This document shows, one piece after another, positions 10,401 to 25,501 of a DNA stretch of 64,000 nucleotides. The position numbers and the translations under genes were made by a program. The stretch is from Strigops habroptila (Eukaryota; Chordata; Aves; Psittaciformes; Psittacidae). Positions within the stretch are counted from its first letter, which is position 1, and every line of letters starts with the position of its first letter. The stretch covers positions 4,198,796 to 4,262,795 of the forward strand of contig NC_044296.2 in assembly GCF_004027225.2 (NCBI RefSeq), read 5' to 3'. The notes beneath the pieces are model-generated. The model was given only the letters and a program-made list of their open reading frames with translations. It did no database searches and had not been told where the DNA came from.

Positions 10401-13400
10401 TTCAGAGCCAAGTGCTGATATCTTAGGGCTTCTGACAAAGCTAGAGGCATAAAAGTGCTCTGCCTCAATTTTTCTTGTGTTGTTCAGCATTTCTAAAAAC
10501 CTTTCACTCTTGAATTTATGCAGCTTCTTCAACTGTGGGAGAAAAATGGGTACTTCGACGAATCAATTATTCAGCAGTTACAGAGCCCAGCTCTTGGACT
10601 TGGCCAGTACCAGGTTAGCCACAAGAGAAGAGTAACCCTTTCCTTATTTATGGAAATATTTTGAAAACAAATTTAGGAAATGTTTTCCTTTTTTTTTTTT
10701 TTTCTTTGAAAGGTAAATATTAATTCTACCCCCCCGCCCCCCCTTGAAGTAATTTACAAGGGATTACAAAACTGATGTAAACCATAACCCTGTTATATCA
10801 AACATTCAATAACCCATTTGCTGATGCGATCCCGGAAAGTCTGTTTGTATTTGTCACTGCTACAGTCATGTACATCCTTGACAATGTGTTCTCTTGTTAT
10901 GGAAATGAATGTTTGGTTAAAAAGAAACTAAAGAAACCATAGCTTGAAATTGGATGCACTAAGCATAAAATCTGTTGTGACAGCAGGAACTATTAGTTTT
11001 TAGCATTAATAATGAATGTTGCTGATTTTTAGCTGTATTTGCAAGTGAGGCACTAGTATAGATGGTGGATTCCAGCCTGCAGAGAGTAGTTTGGAAATCT
11101 TCACAGAGTTATGTGGTGTGATTAGGCTCTTCTGCCAGTTATCCCGCATTCTCATGTGTTTCCTGGGAGAGGGGATGGAGGCCAATGCAGGAGACTGTGA
11201 ATGAGCGGGTAGGATAACTGGTTTAGGTACGGTGGTAACTTGTTCCTCCTTAATTGATCTCATTTATCAGGCAAATTTGATCACTGAATACGCAACAGTC
11301 GTACAGCCTGTACAAGTAGCCTTCCAACAGCAGATACAGAACCTGAAAACCCAACACGAAGAGTTTGTGAACAGTTTAACACAGCAGCAGCAGCAGCAAC
11401 AAATACAAATACCACCACTGGAGAATGAGGTGAAATCAACCCCCCCACCTCAAGCCCCTGCAGCAGCACCAGCCTCGGCGCCACCATCTGCTCCAGTTAC
11501 ACAAGCAGGTACTAACCTGTTCCAGAGACCTGTGCAGAAGTTGGTGGGTGGCAGCATGGGGAGATGATGATTATTTCTTGCTCCTTTTGGTTGTACAGAA
11601 GTGCTGTGCTGGTTTGGTTCAGGCAAAAGCCTGAAACTGTTTGGAGGAGACACGGATGTTAAATGGGTCAGAAATCCTCTCTTCCAATAACAGATTTTTG
11701 CAGAATGTTTACACATCCAGCAAAATTCAGATGGAGCCTGTTGTAGGTGTGCTGATGTCTTATTAACTACACGTGACCTGGGTGCTTATAATAGTCTCCA
11801 ATTTGTTTCAGATGATGTTAAATCTCAGCTGCCTTTAGCTGGTTCTACAGAATATGACACAGCAGGGTCTGGAGTGCAGGATCCTGCCTCTGGGGGACCA
11901 CGTGGCCCAGGATCTCATGATCAGATTCCTCCAAATAAACCACCCTGGTTTGATCAGCCTCACCCTGTTGCACCATGGGGTCAACAACAGGTAAGAAACA
12001 TAGTTCTGAAACAAGGCCGAAGGGTGGCGGAGGTTCAGAGTGACAATCTTGGCTGTGGAAGTTACAAATCCAGATTCAAATGCCAAGCTTTGTCCTTCCG
12101 AGCTCAGTTAAACGCAGAGTGTAAATCGTACTTCACTTTGTCAGCCATCACACTTTCCCTATGAACAAGCAGAACAAGAATTACTGTCTTGAGTACGGAG
12201 CTGTTTGGTTCAGTAACAGTTTGGTCTTTTCCTGTCTCTTCTCTGAAGCCGTGGTTGTTCAGACCTTGTATTTGAAAAGTTCTTTCACTTACGCCTGTTG
12301 CCTACAGGCTGTATTTATTTATATTTATTATTTAAAAAAGGGAGGTTGGTTTTTAGTGCCACCTGATTTTTGTAGCCTGATGACCAGGCTTCTTTTCTTC
12401 CCCACCAGGGACCACCTCATTGTCCTCCGTGGAATAACAACCATGAAGGAATGTGGAACGAGCAGAGAGATCAAGGCTGGAACAATCAGCGAGAGACACC
12501 TTGGAACAACCAGCCCGATCCTTCTTGGAACAACCAGTTTGAAGCCCCGTGGAACAACCAGCATGAACAACCTCCATGGGGTGGGGGTCAGAGGGAACCT
12601 CCATTTCGAATGCAGCGGCCACCTCACTTCAGAGGCCCATTTCCTCCACATCAGCAACATCCCCAATTCAACCAGCCCCCGCATCCGCATAATTTCAACC
12701 GCTTTCCACCTCGCTTCATGCAGGATGATTTTCCACCTCGCCATCCCTTTGAAAGGCCTCCTTATCCTCATCGTTTTGATTACCCCCAGGGGGATTTTCC
12801 TCAAGGTAAAGTGTGTACCAGGCCAGGTTTTCTTACCTTGCGATGCTGATTGCCGTTACAAAATGATTCAGTGCTTTGGGGTGACAGCTTATCCTTGGTA
12901 GACTGTTGTGGTTTTCCTGAGAAATGCTGACTTTGGGGGTTTGGGAAGCCATTGCTAACAACTTGGTAGGAAATAGAGTTGGATGCTTCCTTGCTTTTTG
13001 AGTCTTCCTTCCCTAATGGATGCAGATAACTAGAACCTGTAGTTCAAACTCAAGTCAGGCACCCCTTTTGTGACTGTTTCATTTCCAAAATAGTAAGATC
13101 AAAAGTGAGAAGCAACGTTTGCTTGTAAATTCAATCTCCTGCACATGAGGCCACAGGTGAGGGCTCTTCAGCTGTGCCTTCCATAGGTGGAGGAAGTCAG
13201 AGGAGGACAGGCTGGGAACACTTGTTCTTGTGCATGTCTTCATCCATGCCCTTCTTCTTTTTTTCTCCTTATTTATACTGAAAAGCTCCAATTATCTTCC
13301 TTATCGTTGTGTGGCTTGGTAGTGTCTGGTGAAATAGTCCTTACCTCCAGTTCTCCTCCCTTCTTTGGTTTGCTCTCTTGCTGGAACATGGGGTCGTAAA

Positions 13401-16400
13401 GTGTAGTCAGGACACTGCTTGCCTGGCCTGGGCAGCTCTTGAGTTGGCAGTGGGCTCCCTTGTGAAGTCCAGTGTAGTTCTGCCCTGATGTAGTTTCTAT
13501 TTCACATGCAGAAGTTATGATTATTCTGGAATGATCCTCATCAGCGTAAAGGCTAAAAATCACTGTGGTTCTGTATAAGCCACTTAAAGAGCAATTCCGT
13601 TTCTATGTAGGAGTTGCTATTATAAGCTTAAAAGATTCTCATTTCCCCAAGTCCAAAAAAACATGGAAAAAACAGTGGATTAGAGCTTATTGTGATGAAC
13701 TTCTCCAGTAGAGATTGTTCCTTTTGTTTGTTTGTTTGTTTCCTTTGAGTTTGTTGTTTGTTTGAAGAGTTGTGGTCCTGAGTAGGGAGAACAGCTTTTC
13801 TTGTCCTGAGGGAATTAACATGGAAGCTCAGAAAAAGATGCTGTTTTGGATTGTAGTGGTTATCCAAAACATCGTTGTTTCATTGAAAGTTGTTGGAGGA
13901 GGGGATATACTAACACCGATGTGTAAAATTAGGAGAGCAGTGAAGCAACGACAACACAGACTGTGCTCAGGCTCTCATGAAGAGGAGTCACACAGTGCTG
14001 ACTGAAGATCGGGCAGTGGCTGTAATGGCTTTTCCTGGGAAAACTGTTGGGCCTGCTGCAGAGGGTGTTGATTTTCAGTCTTGCATTTCTCCCTGTGTAG
14101 TGCAGGGAGCTCAGCAGGGTGTCCTGGTGCTCACGGCAAATGGCTCGTCCATCAGGGATTGGATGGGTGTCACTCACTTCTCTGGTTTAACAGGATGTTA
14201 TCTCTGCCTCTGCTCGAAATGCCTCTTTAAACAAAGTATTTTCTTGTCACCTACTCATGTGAGTTAATTCCTGCCATATTTATTTGGGTTTTTATGTTGA
14301 TTTGGCATAAAGACAGAACTATGGGTCCATGCTAAGCCCTGATGGTGTATTTTGGCTTCAGATAAAGATCCCACCAGTAGCTGCCCTGCATCTGAAACCT
14401 TTTGTTCTTGAGCATCTTTCTTGTGGTACTTTCTGACCACAGTATGTCTCAAAGTGAGCAGTGGCTTAGGGTTCAAGTATCCTGTTGTCTTGAGAGCGGT
14501 AGCTGTGGCCAGGGAGGGAGATGCACTGCAAGATACTCAAAAGTGCAGCCCTGTAGCCTCTAGTTCTGCAGTTCTGCTGCTTTTCTGGGTCTGATGAGGG
14601 TATTTTTCAGGATAAATGCACTAATTGAAGTACATCTCTGATTGCCTTCCTTTCTCTACAGCAAAATAAACCGTTTTAACCCTCCCTCCGCAGAAATCGG
14701 ACCTCCTCATCATCATCCTGGGCACAGATTGCCTCATCCTGGCATCAGCGAGCACCCTCCCTGGGGAGGGCCGCAGCACCCTGATTTCGGGCCTCCCCCT
14801 CATGGCTTTAACGGGCAGCCTCCTCACATGCGGCGCCAGGGCCCCCCGCACATGAACCACGACGATCCCAGTCTGGTGCCAAATGTTCCCTACTTTGATC
14901 TTCCTGCTGGACTGATGGCTCCACTTGTAAAAGTAAGTGCTTGCAATGGGCCCTGACTAGCGGGATTAAAAGATCAACATCCTGTGGTCGGTGTTAGGGA
15001 CAGTTTAATGTGGACATTTATAATTCCAAATCCTTCCATCCAGCACCCATTAGCCAGAGTTCTCGTAGGGGTTACCAGGGCAGGAGCTGAGGGAGAAGGT
15101 AGTGAAAATTGTCATGTTTTCAAGTGTTGTGTGCCAGTGAAAGCTGGCTGAGCTCAGGTATACAAAAGACTAATTTACCCTTGAAAATCTTACCCCTGTT
15201 TTTAGAAAGCAGAAATCCCTGCTGGTTTTTGGATGGCCAGAGGGAATTTGCAGTTCTGATGTGGCCACTGTGTACTAGTTTTTTGGTATTGAGAGTTCTT
15301 TCTTACAAAGATGTTTTGCAGTACTGGTGTTATATATGCAAAGAATGATAGAGCACAGGAAATGTATCTGTGCCAGCATCTTCAGGGATATACATGTTCC
15401 GTGTTTGGGATGAACAAGTGGGTCTCTTCCATCACCAACTTCATGTTACTCTCAGCTTTTGCCAGGCTTCCAGCCAGCCACTGTTACACACAGGTGGATA
15501 GATGAGATCTGCGTTTTAGCTACCTGGTGATGCAGTTAATTCTGCGACCTGGGCAGTGCTGGCTTTGCCTGTAGAACCCAAAATGGTAGTGATAGCACGA
15601 GAAAACATTGGGTCACCTGCACAATCCTTATTTCCGGACCAGTTTTTATCCCAGTAGTGAAATGTGAGGTCCCTACACAGTTAAATCTGTATTTCTCTCT
15701 TCAGGTAGCCACCCCATGACACATGACACGAATGTAATTTGTTTTGTTTCCGGCAGCTTGAAGATCATGAGTATAAACCTTTAGATCCTAAAGATATACG
15801 TCTTCCACCCCCAATGCCCCCCAGTGAGAGACTACTGGCTGCGGTTGAGGCATTTTATAGTCCACCATCTCATGACAGGCCTAGAAACAGGTAAGAGTAG
15901 GTATAGCTAACAACATGGTAAGGAAAATGCCCTAAGAAGCTGTCTCAAACCACAAAGTGCCTCTCTCTCCCTTCGCCTGTGTCTTGGTTCTTCTAATGCT
16001 GAAATGAGTGCTCTCGTTGTGTTGTAACCTGCACACACTGTTTGATCTCACTGAGATTTGTGAGACCTTTTTGCCCAGGCCCTTTGTTCCCTACAAAACC
16101 CAGTGGACATCCTGCACGTCTCCACTGATGGAAGCAGAATTTGACAGATGTTGGTTCTGTGTGTGGTTGATTTGTTGCAGTGAAGGCTGGGAGCAGAATG
16201 GACTGTACGAATTCTTCAGAGCTAAAATGAGAGCAAGGCGGAGGAAAGGCCAGGAGAAGAGAAATAGGTGAGACATCCTGTCTGCTGCCTTCTGCATGCT
16301 GTTTGCGTGGAAGGTGCTGGGAATATCTTGGGTTAAATGCAGAGGGAAAGTGTGTTCAGCAACATGCTGATGGAATAACTGAGCTTCAGCTTGCTGGAAT

Positions 16401-19002
16401 TTCTATCTAATCTGCAGAAAATAGTTTTTGCCACACTCAAGTTTTCAGTGGGTTGGCTGCAGAAATCCAGTGCTTGTGCGTCATGTGAATTTGATCACAA
16501 GTGTATTTGAATTTCATGTGCTTCTCTGAGGAGTTTCACTGGGGTTTCTCTGCTTTTATCTGGGCAGTGGGCCGTCTCGGTCTCGCAGTCGGTCTAAAAG
16601 CCGCGGTCGCTCATCCTCCCGGTCCAATTCCCGATCTTCAAAGTCATCTGGCTCCTATTCAAGGTCACGCTCTCGCTCTTGCTCTCGATCACGATCCTAT
16701 TCCCGCTCGCAGTCCAGGTAGAGTGCAGTGGGCCAAGCCTTGGGAACTGGAGGGGTGGATAAACCCCAGCCCTCAGGGTTGGATGTTGCTGGGGTAACTT
16801 GTACATCTGACGCCTCGTGTGCTCGCCCATTCCAGGAGCCGGAGCAGGTCCCGCTCCTCTCACAGCCGCTCGCGGTCACGGTCACGATCGAGGTCGAAGT
16901 CGTACTCCCCTGGAAGGCGGCGCCGGTCCCGGTCTCGCAGCCCCACTCCTCCGTAAGCTTTTGCTTGTTGATGTTCTGGTTTACCTGGGTTGTTGGGAGA
17001 AGTACCAAGGAGGATTCTTTCTCCGAAGCTGAGTGTAACGAGCATTTCAGCAAAGAAGAAGATTGAAAGCAGGTAGAGAATGTTACTCTGTTGTGGTGGC
17101 TTTATATGCCTTCTCGGAGAGCAGGAGGAATCGTCTGAGTACTCTCTGCTAGGAAGACTGTAGTGTTTGATTTCCCTTGTAGCAAGACACAGGTAGGGTG
17201 TTTCTGACACCTTTATAACTCCATCATCTTTATGAAAGAATAGCTTAGTAGAGTAGGTGGGATTTTGTTGGGCGTTAGTGTTGAATATAAGTGACCCTGC
17301 TTTGGGTCAGAACAGTATCGCTTGTTCTTAATATGTTCTTTTTATTTCCTTAGTTCTTCTGCTGGTTTGGGCTCCAGTTCTGGGCCTACTATTCCGGAAT
17401 CAAGACTTGGAGAAGAAAATAAAGGCCATCAAATGCTAGTGAAAATGGGTAAGATCCTGTTCTGGACTCCTAACACACGCCAGGAAACAAAACCAGGCAT
17501 CGCACATGGATACAATTAATGAATGCATGTTCATAAGGAATTACCCCTTGGTATTCCAAACTCAGCGTGAGGATATTCAGAGATGTAAGTATATGGATCG
17601 TGGAGCAGTGGTGGTAGTTGCCTTTCTGCAAAGGATCTGGAAGACAAGGTCCTGAGATTGGCATCAGCTAGAGCTTGCTACCCAAGGTGTTTCATCTCCC
17701 TGTGAGTGCAGCTCAGGGGTTGACCAGCAGCTTGGCCTCACACTGCGTCCTCCTTTGCCCTCTTAAAAGTGTTTAGGGATAGTGCTGGTGCTCATCAGCT
17801 CCCAGAGTCTGTGTCTCTTAATGCTTTTGAAACAAATGGGGCAGTTCCTATGTTGTTTCAGGCTGTCTGTTACCATCCTGCTATATCAAATTGACATTCC
17901 CTTTCGTTGTTTCCAAAATATCTGTCTGTCTTCGGAATTCTAGTAATTACAGGATTTCAATGTTGTGTCCTTTGTGCAGGATGGAGTGGATCTGGTGGAT
18001 TGGGAGCCAAGGAACAAGGAATTCAGGATCCAATTAAAGGAGGGGATATCAGAGACAAATGGGATCAATACAAAGGAGTGGGAGTTGCATTAGACGACCC
18101 TTACGAAAACTACCGAAGAAATAAAAGTTACTCATTTATCGCTCGCATGAAGGCACGAGATGAATGTAAGTGACTGTTTCTAAGTTAAAAAACTCTGTGG
18201 ACTTGATAGTGATTTTGTCCTGTTGACTGTAGCCTCTAATCCCCAATCCAAAGCCTAGTAACTCTTAATTCTTTCTAATGTAGGGGGTACAATAAACCAA
18301 CAGGTAAGTAGACGTAGACTCTGATTAACCACCCTCTTTTCCTTTTCAGCAGTGGTGTTGTAAGTTCTGACTGTTCATTAATGAGCCTGTTCTGTGTAAG
18401 CCCCATCCTGGTGCAGCCGCAGGAGCCTGCACCTTTGAGTGTTCTCCTTCAGACCCCAGGAGTAATGGCAGAGGCAGTGGAGGGAGCCATGCCCCAGGAG
18501 GGATGGCTGCCAGCGCAGGAAGGGCTTTGTGGTTGGAATGAAGTTAGACCAGGCTTACTGTTCAGACCAGGGTTACCATTTGGCCCGGCCCAACTCCGAG
18601 TTTCCTTCTGTTAGGGCTGTGTTCTGCCAAAGCCAGAACCAGCCATAAACCCAGTGTAGGGCAGGAAGGGTTCAGAAAAAGTGGAGGTGCATTTTCAGAC
18701 GTGGAGACAATGACCCAAGTGCTGGATTTTTGCAGAGAGTCTGTTACTAGAACTACACTTGCCAACGACTAAAAGGAAAAAAATTGGCATGCTAAATGAA
18801 AAGTCACTTCTGCCTATGGCTGCAGTAGCCCTGTGTAATAAAATGGGTTCAAAGCAAGCCCAAAAGGAAAAAATCCTTATTAATAGAGCCCTCATTCCAT
18901 GAAACGTTTCAGAGAGCTTAGGTAACTGCAGAATGTATAAGAACTCTTTTCCCTATTGTTGCAGTGAAGCGTGAAACGCAAGACCCTCCACCACCTGAAT
19001 AA
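7491..19002 (+). CDS. CHERP: Calcium homeostasis endoplasmic reticulum protein (SURP/CID/RS/G-patch splicing factor)
   Basis: Exons: 7491-7515, 7599-7772, 8269-8450, 9181-9318, 9562-9713, 10061-10172, 10524-10613, 11271-11508, 11812-11990, 12409-12805, 14694-14932, 15757-15890, 16181-16267, 16568-16717, 16836-16952, 17354-17448, 17980-18165, 18965-19002. They splice in one frame to 910 residues (human about 916). CHERP is a nuclear U2 snRNP-associated splicing factor, first described in ER calcium handling. Domains: SURP at about 9-60 (LRNVIDKLAQFVARNGPEFE), CID-like fold about 150-290, poly-Q about 330, then Pro-rich sequence with a WNNQ repeat near 440-485, an RS domain about 717-805 and a G-patch about 825-865 (GHQMLVKMGWSGSGGLG). 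The start is ATG 7491 after a CpG island (MEMPLPPD). The C-terminus is ambiguous: reading through the exon 17 donor gives DECK and a stop at 18171, splicing to 18965 gives DELKRETQDPPPPE, and a candidate 20-nt exon gives a third end. The neighbour C19orf44 homologue converges on it tail to tail. Confidence 0.95.
10689..10745 (+). repeat. Homopolymer cluster (T-run then C-runs) in a CHERP intron
   Basis: A 16-base T run at 10689-10704 is followed about 25 bases later by C-runs broken by one G (10729-10743). This is low-complexity intronic sequence prone to sequencing slippage. Confidence 0.7.
12454..12579 (+). repeat. CHERP W-N-N-Q tandem peptide repeat
   Basis: Exon 10 encodes five to six head-to-tail copies of an 8-9-residue unit W-N-(N/E)-Q-x-x-x-P, e.g. 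WNNQPDPSWNNQFEAP, with the tggaacaaccag core repeated in the DNA. It sits in the Pro/Gln-rich linker and probably arose by in-frame tandem duplication. Confidence 0.8.
13732..13752 (+). repeat. (TTTG)n microsatellite
   Basis: Four to five TTTG units in the intron between CHERP exons 10 and 11. The rest of this 1.9-kb intron shows no recognisable feature. Confidence 0.7.
16568..16952 (+). other. CHERP RS-domain exons 14 and 15
   Basis: The two exons (16568-16717 and 16836-16952) encode an almost uninterrupted Arg-Ser alternation (SRSRSRSKSRGRSSS and SRSRSKSYSPGRRRRSRSRS). RS domains are phosphorylated and bind other SR proteins, consistent with a splicing role. The serine codons alternate between TCN and AGY, so the repeat is old at DNA level. 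Confidence 0.85.
18284..18303 (+). other. Candidate 20-nt alternative exon in the last CHERP intron
   Basis: A 20-base segment is flanked by a plausible acceptor (ttctttctaatgtag) and a strong donor (cag|gtaagt). Spliced after exon 17 it stays in frame, adds WGTINQQ after ...ARDE, and exon 18 then supplies an immediate TGA. It overlaps the AATAAA at 18291. It may be real or coincidental. Confidence 0.3.
18291..18296 (+). terminator. Candidate intronic poly(A) signal of CHERP
   Basis: AATAAA 118 bases after the in-frame TGA (18171-18173) that is reached if the exon 17 donor is not used. This is what a short isoform ending ARDECK would need. I recall human CHERP ending in DECK, but that is from memory. 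Confidence 0.4.
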
Positions 19003-19669
19003 GACTCTCTGAAGAAAGATGTCTTGCATCTTCTACAAGACATTAAACTTGTATAAATCCGGATTAAAGTCTGGAGGAAGTGACAAATGAATTACTTTTA
19101 AAACTATGGTGACAAATGGAAAGCTATGACATGTATTTCAGCACTTGTTGAGTGTTCGGATAAGGCCACTCGTTCCTAGGACATGTCTAGCAAGTTAAAG
19201 AATTTCCATTTATTTTACCAAAATTTTTAATTAGTTCCCCATTTTATACTAGAATTAAAGCCCAGCCCAGGTCCCTGGTGTAGGATTGTGGTTCATTCAT
19301 TCCTGTGGAATACAGACATTATCTGATGTGGTTGTATGTTCTCTAGTTCCATAATGTATGTTTATTTCTCTCAAAAGGTTAATTCTATTTGAAGTGGAGG
19401 GGTGCTGCCTTGGGATCAAGTCAGACTGATGCTGAGCAGTGTATCCTAATGTCTAAATGGGGAATGAAGCATCTAGTTCCAGTACAGGTGACCTATGAGC
19501 ACTGTGCGAGCTTGTTAGAACCTACCACCCAACTTAACACCCCTACACACCAGCCGCTGCAGTCACAACTCTGCTCAGAACACAAGGGTTAACTGTGCTC
19601 TAAGGGATGGTCAATGCTTTGTAACGGAAGACATTCTCTAAGCTTTTTATATTTTTGTATATACCCTTT

Positions 19670-19675
19670 AATAAA
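19670..19675 (+). terminator. Main candidate CHERP poly(A) signal
   Basis: AATAAA 668 bases after the exon 18 stop, preceded by T-rich sequence with tttttgtatata. It overlaps a minus-strand ATTAAA (19672-19667). Confidence 0.55.
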
Positions 19676-20045
19676 AGCCAAGTAGCTCAATAGAAGAGAA
19701 TCCATTTTCTCTGCTCCGCAAGTTTCTGACAACGAAATGTTTCTTGGAAACCTCCTTTAATTGAAATGAGACAAGAAAAACCCAACCGTTTTGTAACTGT
19801 TTCCAGAGACCACCAGCTGAAGGTGTTAGGCCCTCACACTGCACTTCCACTCCAGAGCTCTGCGTGGTGGTAACCTCTTCCAGAGTTTTTTGTTTGTATA
19901 GCAGAAACCCTCTTAAAAACCATTCAGTTAATATGGTGAAATACCCATTTGTTCTAGATCTACTGTAGTTGTGGAACTGTAACTGTCTGTGAATCAGCAC
20001 ACACCACCTCTGTGTTACCAACTTGTGAATTTTGTTTTGCCTTCC

Positions 20046-20051
20046 AATAAA
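20046..20051 (+). terminator. Alternative CHERP poly(A) signal
   Basis: AATAAA in ccttccaataaacgc, followed by a T-rich run (cttttttt) about 7 bases on and another A-rich AAATAAAA. It would be a plausible distal site. Confidence 0.4.
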
Positions 20052-20581
20052 CGCATCTTTTTTTAAATAAAACTAAAATGGTGCCTCGTATTTTGGAGTC
20101 AGTGGATTCCTGTCCATTGGCTATAAGCCTGCCTTGTATTGAATTTGTCTTCATTTTGCATGTGTTTGGTAATCTGACAAGGCTAATTCTATGGAAACAC
20201 TGTTTAAATATGGCACTGAAGGCAGGATATGGTATTTTTCTACTGTGATCCTATTCCTTGGGTGCTGTAGTACAGACTTTCACTTCTACCATGATCACAG
20301 GATGAAATGCATACTGTGCTGTCAGACTTACCACACTCCCTTTGGAGAGAAGTGGGTACTTGGTTTCGTTTTTCCTGAACTCTGACATAGTCTGGCTGAA
20401 GGTTACTGCCTGTCCCTGTATCACCTACATGAGTAAGAAAAACCAGATCTACAAAACTGATTTATGTACAATAAGATATAAAGCAAGCTCTGGCAGGCTT
20501 TGTACTAACTGTGTGAGGTGGAAGGGTTTCTTGTTGCAGCTTGAGATCTGTAAACACAAATTTTACTTCAAGTCTGAAGAA

Positions 20582-25126
<4,545 letters not shown>

Positions 25127-25501
25127 CGGAACCGGCCGCCCTGAGGCACTGGCACCAGCGGCTCCTCCAGGCCGGGGACGGGCCGTATCCTAGAGACCGC
25201 GACACCCAAACATACCGCCCTTTCATTGGCTCTGCGCAGACACACCCTCTCGCATGCCGGCGATGCTTGGGAGTAACCAACCAATCCCAAGAAGGGATAC
25301 TGCGCCCGTCAGAGCGCCGACTACAAGTCCCGACACGCACTTCGCCATGTGGCTACGTCACGGGGGGAATTGAGCCAATCCGATCCCGGTTCAAAACACG
25401 TTAGGAGAGCGCGGCCAATCAGAGCGCGCCATGGAAAGGGCGGGCCGCCGAAGGCGCGAAGCTGTGGACCGGTGCTGGTCTGAGGTGTGAGGGTGGCGGC
25501 C
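25127..25501. promoter_or_regulatory. Bidirectional promoter of C19orf44 homologue and CALR3
   Basis: Only 375 bases separate the divergent start codons. The stretch is GC-rich without a TATA box and carries CCAAT boxes at 25281, 25375 and 25415, an inverted one (ATTGG) at 25225, a CRE-like TACGTCAC at 25354-25361, a GC box GGGCGGG at 25438-25444, and a ZNF143-type site at 25320. This density of elements fits a shared divergent promoter. Confidence 0.65.
25320..25338 (+). promoter_or_regulatory. ZNF143/SBS-type element
   Basis: ACTACAAGTCCC followed by GACACGC matches the core of the ZNF143 (Staf) SBS motif ACTACAANTCCC. ZNF143 sites are enriched in bidirectional promoters, and this one lies in the middle of one. 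Confidence 0.6.

Larger units (their letters stand above)
19003..20581. other. Convergent 3' UTR zone between CHERP (+) and C19orf44 homologue (-)
   Basis: No coding content. The CHERP 3' UTR carries AATAAA at 19670 and 20046. For the minus-strand gene no AATAAA lies close to its stop; the nearest canonical hexamers on that strand are at 19366-19361 and 19214-19209, with ATTAAA variants at 19761 and 19672. If these are used, the two 3' UTRs overlap. Confidence 0.5.
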
